Below are positions 45,601-55,767 of a DNA stretch of 64,000 bases, one piece after another (position 1 is the stretch's first letter; each line of letters starts with the position of its first letter). The DNA is from Macrobrachium rosenbergii. Its lineage: Eukaryota > Arthropoda > Malacostraca > Decapoda > Palaemonidae. The position numbers were made by a program, and so were the translations under genes. The stretch covers positions 43,189,822 through 43,253,821 of the forward strand of contig NC_089782.1 in assembly GCF_040412425.1 (NCBI RefSeq), read 5' to 3'. The notes below the pieces were generated by a model. It ran no database searches, was not told the origin of the DNA, and worked only from the letters and a program-made list of their open reading frames with translations.

Positions 45601-48600
45601 CCTCAGTTTAACCAGACCACTGAGCTGATTAACAGCTCTCCTAGGGCTGGCCCGAAGGATTAAATTTCTTTTACATGGCTAAGAACCAACTGGTTACCTA
45701 ACAACGGGACCTACAGCTTATTGTGGAATCCAAACCACATTTTAGCGAGAAATGAATTTCTATCACCAGAAATAAATTCCTCTAATTCTTCATTGGCTGG
45801 TCGGAGAATCGAACACATTTATGTAAATGCATATTGCTAGAGATATAAAATACTGCACAGATATATGAATTCATTTTGCACCACATAAAACTTCCACTAA
45901 CTGGCTTTCCAATGATACAATAGGCAGTTCATTGCCATTTATGCCAGCTATTGTGAAGTAAAATATAAAGAAAGATACAAACATGTTTAGGTTCTTTATT
46001 TGGAATGCCTTTCACAATATTTCTGAAACTCAATGATAGTTCTATACTCTTATCATAATCAATAAAGCAAAATAATAAAAATGGTCAAAATGATAATATC
46101 TGTGCTGCCATGATAGAGTATTCACCAAAATTAAAGTAATAGATACACCAAATTTTATACCACGCAAAAATTTCATAAATTGCTTCGCTGGTACTGGTAC
46201 TATATAAAGTAGTTCATTGCTATTTGTTGTATCCATTGCTCAGCAACTGATATACAGTTAATACTGTACTGTATTATGCAAGCTGACAAAGACAGTACAT
46301 ACTATCATTACTGTCAACAATGTTGATCACAGGAAGTTTAATAAAAGAAATAAAAATCAAGAAACTTACCTATAAGACAGGTTTCAGTTTCTTCATGAAT
46401 TGTGTCAGGTCCACTGACCACAATACCAGGAAAACTATATCTCTTGTGTGTGCCACCACCATGGCGTTCTAGAAGGGTTCGAGCAAGGACTCCATTGCCC
46501 TGAAAGAGACCTCACCTTTTACTGACACTTTTAACCATAAATTATTAATAAAGATAACACCAACACTTACAATATCAATATAAATGTTAGCACGTTAACA
46601 AAAAGCAACTTTCAGCAGATTTTGTCAAAAATTTCTAAGGTATCATGGAGGTTATTTAAATATCCGAGAATATAAAATGTAAATGGATCAAGCTAATATA
46701 TAAAATGCTCTTATACTAATGTAAATGCAATTTCATTTATTAACATACTGTATTTACATTCAATGTCACATTTCCTGAGAATCTCAGGGTAGAGTTGGAG
46801 CTGTTAAAATTCAGTGTACTGTAATTATACCAATAATGCTCATAATAAAAATATTTATTCCAGATCACAAATTGTATTGTACACTGCACTTAAGTATATT
46901 ATGCCTATGCTTATGTCTGTGTATCCTGATATTTCTTTAATGGCTAATAACCTAGTTGACAGATTTTAGATTTCAAGGTATAATCCTGAAGATTTTAAGC
47001 TTCCTGCGTTTAATTTGGCCCTAATGGACTTTCCCATAAATTTTACTAGTTACCAAACTAAAATATTACCTCATTTCATGAGGAACTACCATTCAGAACC
47101 ACTGCTAGTCATCAAATATGAAAAATACTTTTACACTACAAAAACTAAAGAGAAACATGATATAATTACCTTGATTTCCATTCCACCCAGCTCATCAATT
47201 GTTGACTTTGAATTAACAGATGCCATAGATAGGGCAGACGCACACTGCCTCAGCTGCTCATCTCGAGCGCGCTTAATCCTACAAACAAAACCAGTTGGGT
47301 TGAAATTACAATGCATTATGAAACATGAAATAATTAAGATTTAAATATAAATGAACCCAATCCCTTAAATACGTGGGACATGGAGTTTTTAAATTTTAAG
47401 GAAATAGTTAAATTATGGAAATCCCATATTCATATGCTCATCGTATCGAGTAAGAGATAATCAACTTGAATAATACTGAACCCACTATCCAGATTTAAAT
47501 GAACTTACCTCATTAATAAAGGCGTTCCTTTTGGTTCTAAGTCGTCAGCAATGGCTACGGGCTCCAGTGGCCGGAATGCAAGCCCAAAGATAGCGCAGGT
47601 CAGAGATATGCCTGTGTTAAGGGAATAACAAAACCAATCAAACGTAGCACGATTAGACTAAATAAATACACAAGTCACTTGAATGTTAATATAACGCTTT
47701 TGTAAAATATTTAATTATATCAAAGAAAGAAAAAGGCAAACAATATTTAAAGAGGAAATTTATGAAAATTCTTAGCTGTTTCTTACATTTTAAGTACTAA
47801 TAAGTAATTACTTCTTTTCTGACATTTTGTTCTCAGAAGAATATTTATTTGGAACAGCACCAATCTGCCGCTGTCCATGTAAAAACCAACCAGTCAACAA
47901 TACATTATGTTTTGTTAACCAACTAAAAGCAAAAGTAAGACACTTCGATGTGAAATGCTCGATATTCAAGAAAATAAGGCGTAACTATAAAAAAAAGGAG
48001 TCCAGGTAAATTAATAGCCTATACAAAATATTAAATAAAGACAGCAATTTACATTGAAGTTGAAAACAAAATTTTACATAACTACTGTATGAGATAATAA
48101 AAATGAAAGATTTCATTATTTCCAAAAACTTATCATCATCATCATTCAAAGTTCTACAGACATATGCGGCAAAAAGTAAAAACCAAAGAGAATAAATAAA
48201 TAACTGAGTTCCACGCATACATTAGTCTCAAACGATACAGAACACAAATATTACATCACCAATATATTGTCCTTTCTGTTGCAACGTAAATCCACTTTAT
48301 AGTACCAGTTAGGTGATCTGCTAGAAATTTATGATCTTCACTCACCGTTTTCAAATAAGTACATTCCATTTTGTTGGAATTAGAATTGTAATATAAATTT
48401 TAGGCTAAAGGCCAAGTGCTGGGACCTAAGAGGTCGTTCAGTGCTGAAAGGGAAGCTGAGAGCAAAAAAGTTTGAAACGCGTAACAGGAGGAAAACCGCA
48501 GTTGCACTATGAAATAATCGTTAGGAAGGGTGGAAAGTCACATGGAAGAAAATATAATACGGATGGAGGTAGAGTAAAAGGAATGAAAGAGGTTGCAACT

Positions 48601-48944
48601 AGGGGCCCAAGGGATGCTGCAAAGCGGTTCTGGTCGTTTCGGCCGTAAGTCACTTAGGCCGTAACATCCAAAACAATGTAAGACGTTATGTTTATGGTAT
48701 TTACCATTATGTTTTATTTACATGTTTTTCATGTTTACGTACATCCCCAAGGGGCTGGTACTAAACACGGCGTCCATTTTGCACGTAAACGTGCTTACGG
48801 CCTAAATGACTTACGGCCGAAACGACCCGAATGCCTGCAAAGAACCTCAAGTAAGCCTACAATGCCCCTACGGAGAATTCCATTTTATGGACTCATGTAG
48901 CAATGTAATAACCTTTTCAGCCTGTTCCATAAAAAGGGCCACTT

Positions 48945-49015
<71 letters not shown>

Positions 49016-52000
49016 GTCTTAGTACTTATAGTTCCATTTTATCTAAATCCCTTTGTTCTATGACTTCTGCACTTACCAGCATACACCAGGCAAGCCATTC
49101 TCCATCCGACGTTAGTGATGAGGTAGCTGTTTAAAGGAGCAAATATGAATGTGCCTATTCCTGAGCCACAAACCGCGATGCCCGTTGCAAGGGCGCGCCT
49201 TTTCTCGAAGTAAAATCCAGTTGCAATAACTGCAGGTACATAAATAAAGCCAAAGCCGGTACCTGTGGGATAAGATTTAGATTGAGTCTTGCTAAGTAAA
49301 TTCTTGACACATTTAATTTTTTTTCGTGGCTACAAACACTTAATGCCCTTAAAAACAATGGACGTGAAAACTTATTTATTTTTTACTCTGCACATTGGCA
49401 GAAATGTCGGTAGGTTTTCATAAATTCAAACCATTATCACTTCAAAAACAATGGGCAGGCTAAATTTATTTTTCATGATCATAATGAATTTTACCGATGG
49501 TACCAAAATTTCGGGAGTAATATTTTCCCGATGAAATCAAATTCACATTCTTTTATGAACACTCTAATAGATTCTATTAGGGCGTTTTACATACCTCCAA
49601 TGATTCCAAATGAGAAATGTAAGAAGTAGATGCTGGTTGCGAAGTAGGAGAGACCGAAGGCGCAAGACGCGATGACAGCTCCCAGGATACACACTGTCCG
49701 AAATCCATAGGCGTTCGCTAGAGCCGACACAAATGGCCCTGCAGGAGAAGCAATGCTGATTACAGGTACAGTGATGGAGGTACAATTATCATCAATATAA
49801 TGACGAAGGAGGCTCAGAAGGTCCCGTGTCTCTCACTCCTGAGACTATCCCATTCCACCCACACAGGTTAGACCTATGACTTTCCACCTTCCAAGAACTC
49901 ACCGACGATGAGGTAGAAACCGCCCAGCATGGAGCTCACCAACGACACCTCGGTCATGGAAGCATTGAAGGACTGCTGCAATTCGGGCAGCAGCATCCCG
50001 CACGAGAAAATGATGCCATCTACGACCAAGTTGCACATGAAGGAAGCCGCCACCACTACCCATCCCCAGCCTCCGTCAGGAGGTACGACATGGGTCGCCT
50101 GAGGGAAGAAAAACTGTCTTAATTCCTTGTACACATTGTTAACGCTAGGTTTAGTGTCCCTAATTTTTATTCACAAAAACTGTTCCTGGAACTTGGAGGG
50201 CCCTGCCTAACAGTTATTTAATGATACTTAAACCTTTTCACTTAGCGTGTGATTACTTGACATTTCATGGGAAAACACTAGGATTAATGAAAATTTTAAT
50301 GGTTTCCGTAATGGCTGTGTCATCGAGGCGCATTTTCTGGTATTTATGAGCCGCGAAAATATTTTATCATCAACATTCCTTACACTGTGCAAACTTCAGC
50401 GGCAATCATGAATAGTTGCCAGAAACCGAACTTGTGTGACATCGCCATTACTGGGGCAGGCCGGCAACGATTTCTGCAGAACTTCACCATCAACAAAAGA
50501 CTACAAACACGAACTATTGAACACTCATGCTCTTAACTTTATCGCACACTTACACAATACAAGCATGTTTTTTTTTTTAACTCAACGCTACTAAAAGAAA
50601 CCTGCCATGCAGACAATACGCTTGCTCAAAAAAAAAAGTACTGAGAATGTGTTGGTGCTATTATGCTAAAATAAAAACATTCCGGATCTCTGGAAATTTG
50701 TGTCCACACAGTGATCAAACAAGTAATTTACTATAAAAAATGCATATTCTTCATACAAATGTTTATCTGTGTGCATATAAACAAAATAATATGTTCTGTG
50801 TGCGTCTCCTACTGTTCTACTGTGAACACTTCATGTTTACTATTACAACATCATTCTTAAACGTCCTACAACATCATTCTTAAACGTCCATCAAAGATCG
50901 TGTTACCCTCTGCGTTGTATCCAGCGATTTACTTCCCAACGATTTTCTGTCTGGCCTGATCCCATTCTAGCAGAAAGAGATACACACCAGTAAATCAAGA
51001 AGTAGTGATTAAATCTCTCTTAAATACTAAAAAACTACAATATTTACTGTATGTGCCCTTTTTCTTTTCACATAAAGGCACTGTATTCAGAGAACGCTTG
51101 TTCTTGACAGGTTGAACGATCTATCTGGCATTCCAATGAGGTTTACACCCTTCAAATACTTGTAAAAGTCATTTTAATTGCTATCCACACTGTGGATAGA
51201 GACCTTTCAAACCTTAGGCCCAGCAATCGTCATTTTTAACTCTCCCTTGGAAATCATCTTCATTCTATGAAACCCTTGCCTGTGACTTCACAGAATTGAA
51301 TCGGCAATCGCTCACTGAAATTTTATAAAAACTACAATGTCTCTCAATTGGTTACACCGCTTTCGATAACTTTAAACAAACAAGTACGCTTATACATCTT
51401 CAAATCCGCCACAGAAGTACAATGCAAGTACTCCTGGGTAAATAGGAAGGAATAAATACTAAGTATGAATGCGGGAAGGTAATTCTCTCTTTACATTCTC
51501 TGACTTGACTACGGTTTTCGAAAGATTGCAAGACCCACTTTTGAAGTTAATGAACTTGACAAGTGTCAAATGAAGAAAATGATGTTCTCTCACAATGAAA
51601 AAAAGAAAAAACCACGATGAATTGACCCAAGTATACTGACAAGTTTTACCTCAGACCTACAATGAACTTGAGAGCAACTGGCAACTGCACACTCTTCAAC
51701 ATCATCATTAGAACTCAAAAAAGTCACGGGGGCATCAATCATAAATATGCTGTGAAATTATGTACAGGAAGAGGAAGAATTATGACAAGAATAATAATAG
51801 AAGCACACCACAATACCCGAAGTGGATTGAGGAAGGAAGAAAGTAACTCTAACTAAAATACCAGAACTAATAAAACAAAGTAGAGGCTAGTGGATAAAAA
51901 AAAATGTAGTTGATGAATGCGTTTCAAAGAAGAGAGAAAAGGCAAATAACTACATGACTCAAGGGTGGGGCAGTGAATAATCGAGCCATGACATTTACAA

Positions 52001-52679
52001 AGCTTAAAAAAAAAAACAAAAGAATGAAGACTAGGGCACACCAAATTCCTGTATCCTCTATGGGACAACTACCTATACTCTTGCGAGGTAGGAACCGACC
52101 TTAACGAGAGCAGACCACTTGTAAGCTGAGCAGAAATGAAAAACGTCCATTTCTGCTAACTGGCAAGAAATATAAAACAACAGAAAACACAGGAGCAACA
52201 ACTTCATAAAAAAAAAGACAAGAGTGAAATTGCGGCAACTTCCCATTTAGACAAAAAGACAGAGGACGAAAGTAAGAACAGTTACACAAGACTTGGAGGG
52301 TATTAAGCATGACGGAACTGAGCACGGGAGAGTAATCACGTACCACTACATGAAACAGGTTCAGGAGGCGCCGATGCAAAGGTAATGCATCAGACACCGT
52401 CTATTTCCACTGCTTTTCTCCTCATCCTTTTTGCACGATAATGTCAGTAATATGTAGCCAAGAGTGTATACCTTTGTTAGATTAAACTGTGGTCTGTCTG
52501 CACAGAATCTTGGTCTGAGCAACTACAGAGTATGTTCAGTTTATCTAAATGATTAGTTATGTAGTATTTAATACATACTTCACTAAAACACGCACTCATA
52601 CAAATCACATTGTTCACATTCATTTACTTACTGTTAATGACAAGTCATTCATTAATACGAAATTTAAATGTTTCTTCCT

Positions 52680-52740
<61 letters not shown>

Positions 52741-52817
52741 AATAATTATAACGTTCGTAATTTCTTCTGTGATTTAAGCATATATACACTCCTACCCTCC
52801 CCTCCCTCCCTCTCTCG

Positions 52818-52890
<73 letters not shown>

Positions 52891-52936
52891 ACTTATAAAG
52901 TGGTTTAAGCATCTACACCCCCCAGCGCCCGCCCTC

Positions 52937-53002
<66 letters not shown>

Positions 53003-53128
53003 GTGCGCCTCCCCGGCCTCTGTCTCCTCGAAGTCCTCATCGCTGGCGCCGATGACGAACTTGGCGGGTCCGTCTGAGGGCTTCAGACTGGTGGTGTCCC
53101 CGTCTCCATTGGTCTCCACTTCTACCAT
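36502..53128 (-). CDS. Monocarboxylate-transporter-like protein (SLC16 family, MFS), whole coding span
   Basis: Fourteen coding exons, joined from 53128 down to 36502 with matching phases, give 694 residues. Residues 1-43 are an acidic cytosolic N-terminus. DGGWGW at 51-56 opens helix 1 and is the SLC16 signature. FEKRRALATGIAVCGSG (175-191) is the second SLC16 signature, in helix 5. Helices 1-6 span about 54-238, a charged loop about 240-482, and helices 7-12 about 485-675, followed by a lysine/glutamate-rich tail. The loop carries ARPFYRDDIFYSGS (419-432) and YHMSVT (448-453), which I associate with arthropod and orphan-type MCTs. Helix 8 keeps the family arginine (R546), but the acidic partner four residues earlier is asparagine (N542), and the helix-1 lysine of lactate carriers is absent. 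Proton-lactate transport therefore cannot be assumed. The substrate is unknown and the location is probably the plasma membrane. Confidence 0.94.
36666..39168 (-). other. MCT-like intron 13
   Basis: This 2.5 kb intron contains no further exon, since the phases of the flanking exons already match. The part from about 37.0 to 37.9 kb is less AT-rich and has several short open frames on both strands. It may be a decayed mobile element that I cannot name. Confidence 0.45.
39169..39294 (-). CDS. MCT-like coding exon 13
   Basis: The acceptor TTTTCCTTTGCAG gives AAFASLRSILLVELLGLEKL. TNAFGLLLLFQGIAALFGSP follows, helix 11 with the family GLEKLTNAFGL motif. The donor is GCAG then GTAATA, phase 1. 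Confidence 0.95.
39505..39628 (-). CDS. MCT-like coding exon 12
   Basis: The acceptor ACTATTTTTCAG gives VDALFVNNLSLMLGGGATVI. It continues into helix 10 (LLLCYAVIFGFAV). The donor is GTAG then GTAAGT, phase 1. Confidence 0.94.
39693..40045. mobile_element. Short TIR element, about 350 bp
   Basis: The left side reads AGTTACACCTCAACTTAACA. The right side, read on the minus strand, is AGTAGCACCTCAGCTTAACA. About 20 of 24 positions match in inverted orientation. The CACCTC...TTAACA pattern is of the pogo/Tigger MITE kind. It lies in the intron between transporter exons 12 and 11 and has no coding capacity. Confidence 0.5.
40527..40642 (-). CDS. MCT-like coding exon 11
   Basis: The acceptor TTTCAAATTCCAG gives GYASKQGSDEGSQATLVATI. 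GITNTVGRIICGWVSDHPK follows, which is helix 8 and the helix 8-9 loop. The donor is AAG then GTATTG, phase 0. The helix-8 arginine is present. The position four residues before it is asparagine. Confidence 0.95.
41229..41338. repeat. 55-bp tandem duplication
   Basis: GTTTTATGTGCAAAAACCTT recurs at 41236 and 41291, with almost identical sequence between, so two copies of a 55-base unit stand head to tail. It lies in the intron after transporter exon 10. Confidence 0.9.
41476..41704 (-). CDS. MCT-like coding exon 10
   Basis: The acceptor TTTTATTTGCAG gives ETVEKYHMSVTQLPPMEDIA. A cysteine-rich stretch (GGRCRCCPTA) precedes helix 7 (ASPTFVILSIAGFLSLMALF). The donor is CCAG then GTTAGT, phase 1. 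Confidence 0.95.
42081..42193 (-). CDS. MCT-like coding exon 9
   Basis: The acceptor GATACATTTTCCAG gives EHRRPSRSAIRTEMARPFYR. DDIFYSGSLMRLPQYQSS follows, a loop motif well conserved in this subgroup. The donor TCG then GTAGGA is weak but keeps phase 0. Confidence 0.93.
42724..42939 (-). CDS. MCT-like coding exon 8
   Basis: The acceptor AAATCTCTCTTGACAG gives EPEEEKCLTTVSGEVDGSSA. NYPRNKSAPALALQNSSFSS follows later. This is the least conserved-looking, probably disordered part of the loop. The donor is AGTG then GTAAGT, phase 1. The intron upstream (42940-46369) is 3.4 kb and holds a SINE. Confidence 0.88.
42940..45585 (-). other. Part of MCT-like intron 7
   Basis: AT-rich intronic sequence. 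Near 44.73-44.95 kb a stretch ends in GGGTTGCCGCAAAGAACC, which vaguely resembles the tail of the family-B SINE. I would not call it a copy. No exon was seen. Confidence 0.45.
45598..45815 (+). repeat. SINE-like repeat, family A, copy 2 (most complete)
   Basis: It begins near CAGTTTAACCAGACCACTGA and runs through GGCTGGCCCGAAGGATTA and AGCTTATTGTGGAATCCAAA. It ends with GGTCGGAGAATCGAAC. The reverse complement of the end, GTTCGATTCTCCGACC, fits a tRNA-type B box, so the element is probably tRNA-derived and reads on the minus strand. It lies in the transporter intron between exons 7 and 8. Confidence 0.75.
46370..46499 (-). CDS. MCT-like coding exon 7
   Basis: The acceptor GTCTCTTTCAG gives GNGVLARTLLERHGGGTHKR. 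YSFPGIVVSGPDTIHEETE follows within the loop. The donor is ATAG then GTAAGT, phase 1. Confidence 0.92.
47170..47278 (-). CDS. MCT-like coding exon 6
   Basis: The acceptor TTTTGTTTGTAG gives RIKRARDEQLRQCASALSMA and onward, a basic then polar segment of the cytosolic loop. The donor AAG then GTAATT is phase 0. Confidence 0.92.
47509..47611 (-). CDS. MCT-like coding exon 5
   Basis: The acceptor TTCCCTTAACACAG gives GISLTCAIFGLAFRPLEPVA, the end of helix 6 and the start of the central loop. The donor is ATGAG then GTAAGT, phase 2. Confidence 0.93.
48380..48873 (+). repeat. SINE-like repeat, family B, copy 3, split by an insertion
   Basis: The left part (48380-48624) carries GCTGGGACCTAAGAGG, TAACAGGAGGAAAACC and ATGGAGGTAGAG. 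The right part (48843-48873) resumes with AGAACCTCAAGTAAGCC. The intervening 210 bases are a separate element. The copy is intronic in the transporter gene. Confidence 0.8.
48625..48834. mobile_element. 210-bp TIR element with 8-bp target duplication, nested in a SINE
   Basis: The element has inverted ends sharing GTCGTTTCGGCCGTAAGTCA. It is flanked on both sides by an identical CTGCAAAG (48617-48624 and 48835-48842). The uninterrupted family-B copy at 57.64 kb has a single GCTGCAAA at the same place. An 8-bp duplication is typical of hAT elements, so this is probably a hAT-like MITE. It has no coding capacity. Confidence 0.75.
48947..49010. repeat. (AAT)n microsatellite
   Basis: A perfect trinucleotide array of about 64 bases. 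It lies only some 65 bases beyond the donor end of transporter exon 4, inside the following intron. Confidence 0.95.
49077..49262 (-). CDS. MCT-like coding exon 4
   Basis: The acceptor TCTTATCCCACAG opens GTGFGFIYVPAVIATGFYFE. KRRALATGIAVCGSGIG follows, the SLC16 helix-5 signature, then helix 6 up to MACLVYAG. The donor is GCTG then GTAAGT, phase 1. This is the most conserved part of the protein. Confidence 0.96.
49595..49738 (-). CDS. MCT-like coding exon 3
   Basis: The acceptor CTTCTCCTGCAG completes a glycine codon and gives PFVSALANAYGFRTVCILGA and onward, covering helix 3 and the start of helix 4. The donor is GGAG then GTATGT, phase 1. Confidence 0.95.
49903..50098 (-). CDS. MCT-like coding exon 2
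   Basis: The acceptor TTCTTCCCTCAG opens ATHVVPPDGGWGWVVVAASF, the start of helix 1. The exon continues through helix 2 (SLVSSMLGGFYLIVG). The donor is GTCG then GTGAGT, phase 1. Confidence 0.96.
50099..52999 (-). other. MCT-like intron 1
   Basis: This 2.9 kb intron has no further exon that I can support. It contains a 22-base direct duplication (ACAACATCATTCTTAAACGT, near 50.85-50.89 kb). It ends, in transcript order at its start, in three microsatellite blocks at 52.68-53.0 kb. Confidence 0.5.
52683..52997. repeat. CT/CA microsatellite cluster in MCT-like intron 1
   Basis: Three arrays lie within 315 bases: TC at 52683-52737, TC passing into AC at 52811-52888, and CT at 52941-52997. The last abuts the splice donor of coding exon 1. 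Confidence 0.95.
53000..53128 (-). CDS. MCT-like coding exon 1
   Basis: The acceptor TCTTTCTCTCTTGCAG at 53150 opens 21 untranslated bases. ATG follows in a strong context (ATCACCATGG), then 43 codons (MVEVETNGDGDTTSLKPSDG and onward). The donor is ATG then GTGAGA, phase 0. The donor runs straight into a GA array (52941-52997). I chose this start because it is the first ATG of the exon. Upstream leader exons were not located. Confidence 0.82.
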
Positions 53129-53179
53129 GGTGATGCTCGGGCTGAACACCTGCAAGAGAGAAAGAAGTCGATCAATAAT

Positions 53180-53640
53180 TAGTGGATTAAGTGAGGGGGT
53201 AATTGCTTGTTCCGTTTAGAATATGTAAAAAAAAAAAAAGTTATGAAAGGAGTATGGGCTTATTCCCTTTTGGAATAAGTGAAAAAAATGTTATCAAAAA
53301 TTATGTAAGGGGTAATGGCTTATTCCGTTTGGAATAAATACAAAATCAATTAATGAATTATGAAAGGAATATTGGCTTATTCCGTTTGGAATAATTTTCA
53401 AAAAATTATCAATTCATGAATTATGAAAAGAGTATTGGCTTATTCCCGTTTGGAATAAGTGAAAAAAAAAAGTTATGAAAAGAGTACTGGCTTATTCCGT
53501 TGGAATTAATAAAAAAAAATATATAAAAAATTAATGAATTATGTAAGGAGTAATGGCTTATTCCGTTTGGAACAAATAAAAAAATTACCAATTAATGAAT
53601 TATGAAAGGAGTAATGGCTTATTCCGTTTGGAATAAATGA
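53180..53640. repeat. Minisatellite of 52-64 bp units with an internal hairpin
   Basis: About eight units each contain GGCTTATTCCGTTTGGAATA or a close variant, at about 53196, 53256, 53317, 53373, 53437, 53489, 53554 and 53615. The motif TTATTCCGTTTGGAATAA is a 7-base-stem inverted repeat with a GTTT loop. The array begins about 30 bases upstream of the acceptor of the first transporter coding exon. Confidence 0.88.
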
Positions 53641-54049
53641 AAAATTGCTATCAAGCGAAAACAGTTCTATGATCAAATTACCTCATTACTGAGAATTAAG
53701 AGACCGAAATACAATGAAATGAATGCACGATAATTAAAGCCCACTTTCGTTCGAAATAATACCCGATTAAATAAGAATACAAGTGAGAAACAAACTTTTC
53801 CAGTAGATATGCATCAAAATGGAAATTAAACGAACAGATAATAAGAGTAAACAGACCAATAAAAACTGGAAATTAGAGTATGTAGGTCAAATATGTTTCA
53901 GATCACATTCGGTCAAGCTGTCACCTACCATCTGCGAGTGTTATACAGTATGCAATATTGTACGCTTCGTAAGCTATTGCCTTAATTTATTTCATACTCC
54001 TGACTCTTCATGAGTCTTTCTAACCTTCATATTCATCAGTCTAAAAATA

Positions 54050-54053
<4 letters not shown>
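53641..54053. other. Spacer upstream of the MCT-like gene
   Basis: AT-rich sequence. I saw no exon, RNA gene or repeat here. Confidence 0.4.
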
Positions 54054-54113
<60 letters not shown>

Positions 54114-54351
54114 TACCTCCTCGGCAAGTTGCGGTTGTTGTAGGCTCTATCGGTTCGGGCACTTTAAAACACAAGCCCCTTAAAGTGCATGAAGTGTTAC
54201 GTAATGGCGCAAGCAATCGGGAATCTCTGCATCCGTCGCTCTTCGTCTTTTTTTTTTCTCCGGGTTTGTAATTTTGCCTCAATCTGTAATTTCCTCTCTC
54301 TCTCTCACACACACACACACATTCTGCGTTGTCTATACATCATCCCTTTAT

Positions 54352-54398
<47 letters not shown>

Positions 54399-54484
54399 TT
54401 CTACGTTGTCTACACATCATCCCTTTATAGACACACACTCTCTCTCTCTCTCTCTCTGTGCAATTTTGACCCTGTCTCACATTT

Positions 54485-54548
<64 letters not shown>
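54054..54548. repeat. GA and CT/CA microsatellite cluster
   Basis: A GA array (54054-54109) is followed, after about 180 bases of unique sequence, by several CT arrays with short CA blocks. The phrase CACATTCTRCGTTGTCTA followed by CACATCATCCCTTTAT occurs twice between the arrays, which suggests local duplication. Long open frames of serine/leucine repeats here are simply translated CT repeats. Confidence 0.9.
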
Positions 54549-54553
<5 letters not shown>

Positions 54554-55199
54554 CAATTTTGCCAGTCTTACATTTCATCTTCACTCTCTTTCTCAATCTG
54601 TCATTGTATGTCGTTCTTGCAGACTTCCATTTCTCTGCTTTTCAATCAATTCTTTTAATTCCCTTTCAACTTTATACTTCAACAAATGATATATTCCTAC
54701 GATGTGTCATTACAATAACGATAGCCATCGACGCTTATTAAGAAAAGCAGAACCACAAAATTCGGAACAATATAATCCCTACTGTGCCTCTATAAAAGCC
54801 ATTAAATCACATAGGATTATTGCCTCCCCAAAACCTAAATTCTACAGGATTTTTAACTCCCAAAACCATTCAATCCTATCATACTGCATACTGACTTCCA
54901 AAATAATGACACTTTTAAGGATTTTTTTTTTAAATTAACTAAACATTAAATCCTGCAGGATTTACAAGATGAATCCACCGACATTTCATTTCTGGTAGAG
55001 AAACAGATCCCGCACCAACAATGGGGTCTCGTCCTGAGGGTTACCTTGGGGAACTAAGTTTTCGTTTTACTCTCTTGCATGACACAGCTTTAAACAAAAT
55101 CCGGTTGTTTCTTTCGATCATAAGAATAATACTGATAATTTTATTCTTATTATTATCATACATCTATGGACGTCACGAAAACAAACTAAAGAACAGAGT

Positions 55200-55411
<212 letters not shown>

Positions 55412-55767
55412 GTTGACTACACAAAACTCAATGGTGCGGGCGATTTTGTGAATAATTACATTTGCTTTTTGATAAACAGGAGCTTCCATGAAAAGGAGAC
55501 AAGCTACTAAGTACAAGAAGAGAGTTCTCAGAGCCACTAGCTCTCAGAAACTCGATGCGCAACTGGTTCGATCAATCTTCCACACAAAACACCCGGTTTG
55601 TCTTCCACTGATGGCTCTTGGCATCTTACGTAAACCCAATGTAGCTCGCGCCAGATTCTAGTGTTCAGTTTCAAGTTTCGGCAACTAAAAATTGATTTAT
55701 TAATCAATTCTTTTTTTCAAGTATGAGAGATGGTCCCACACGTAACGCTCGCGTTTCGGGACCTTGG

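Noticed and set aside
48805..49063. 85-codon open frame with poly-asparagine
   Set aside because: It reads through the hAT-like MITE end and the AAT microsatellite inside a transporter intron.
49874..50134. Independent 86-residue protein starting MYKELRQFFFPQ
   Set aside because: The first residues are intron upstream of an acceptor. The real content is transporter exon 2, starting at ATHVV.
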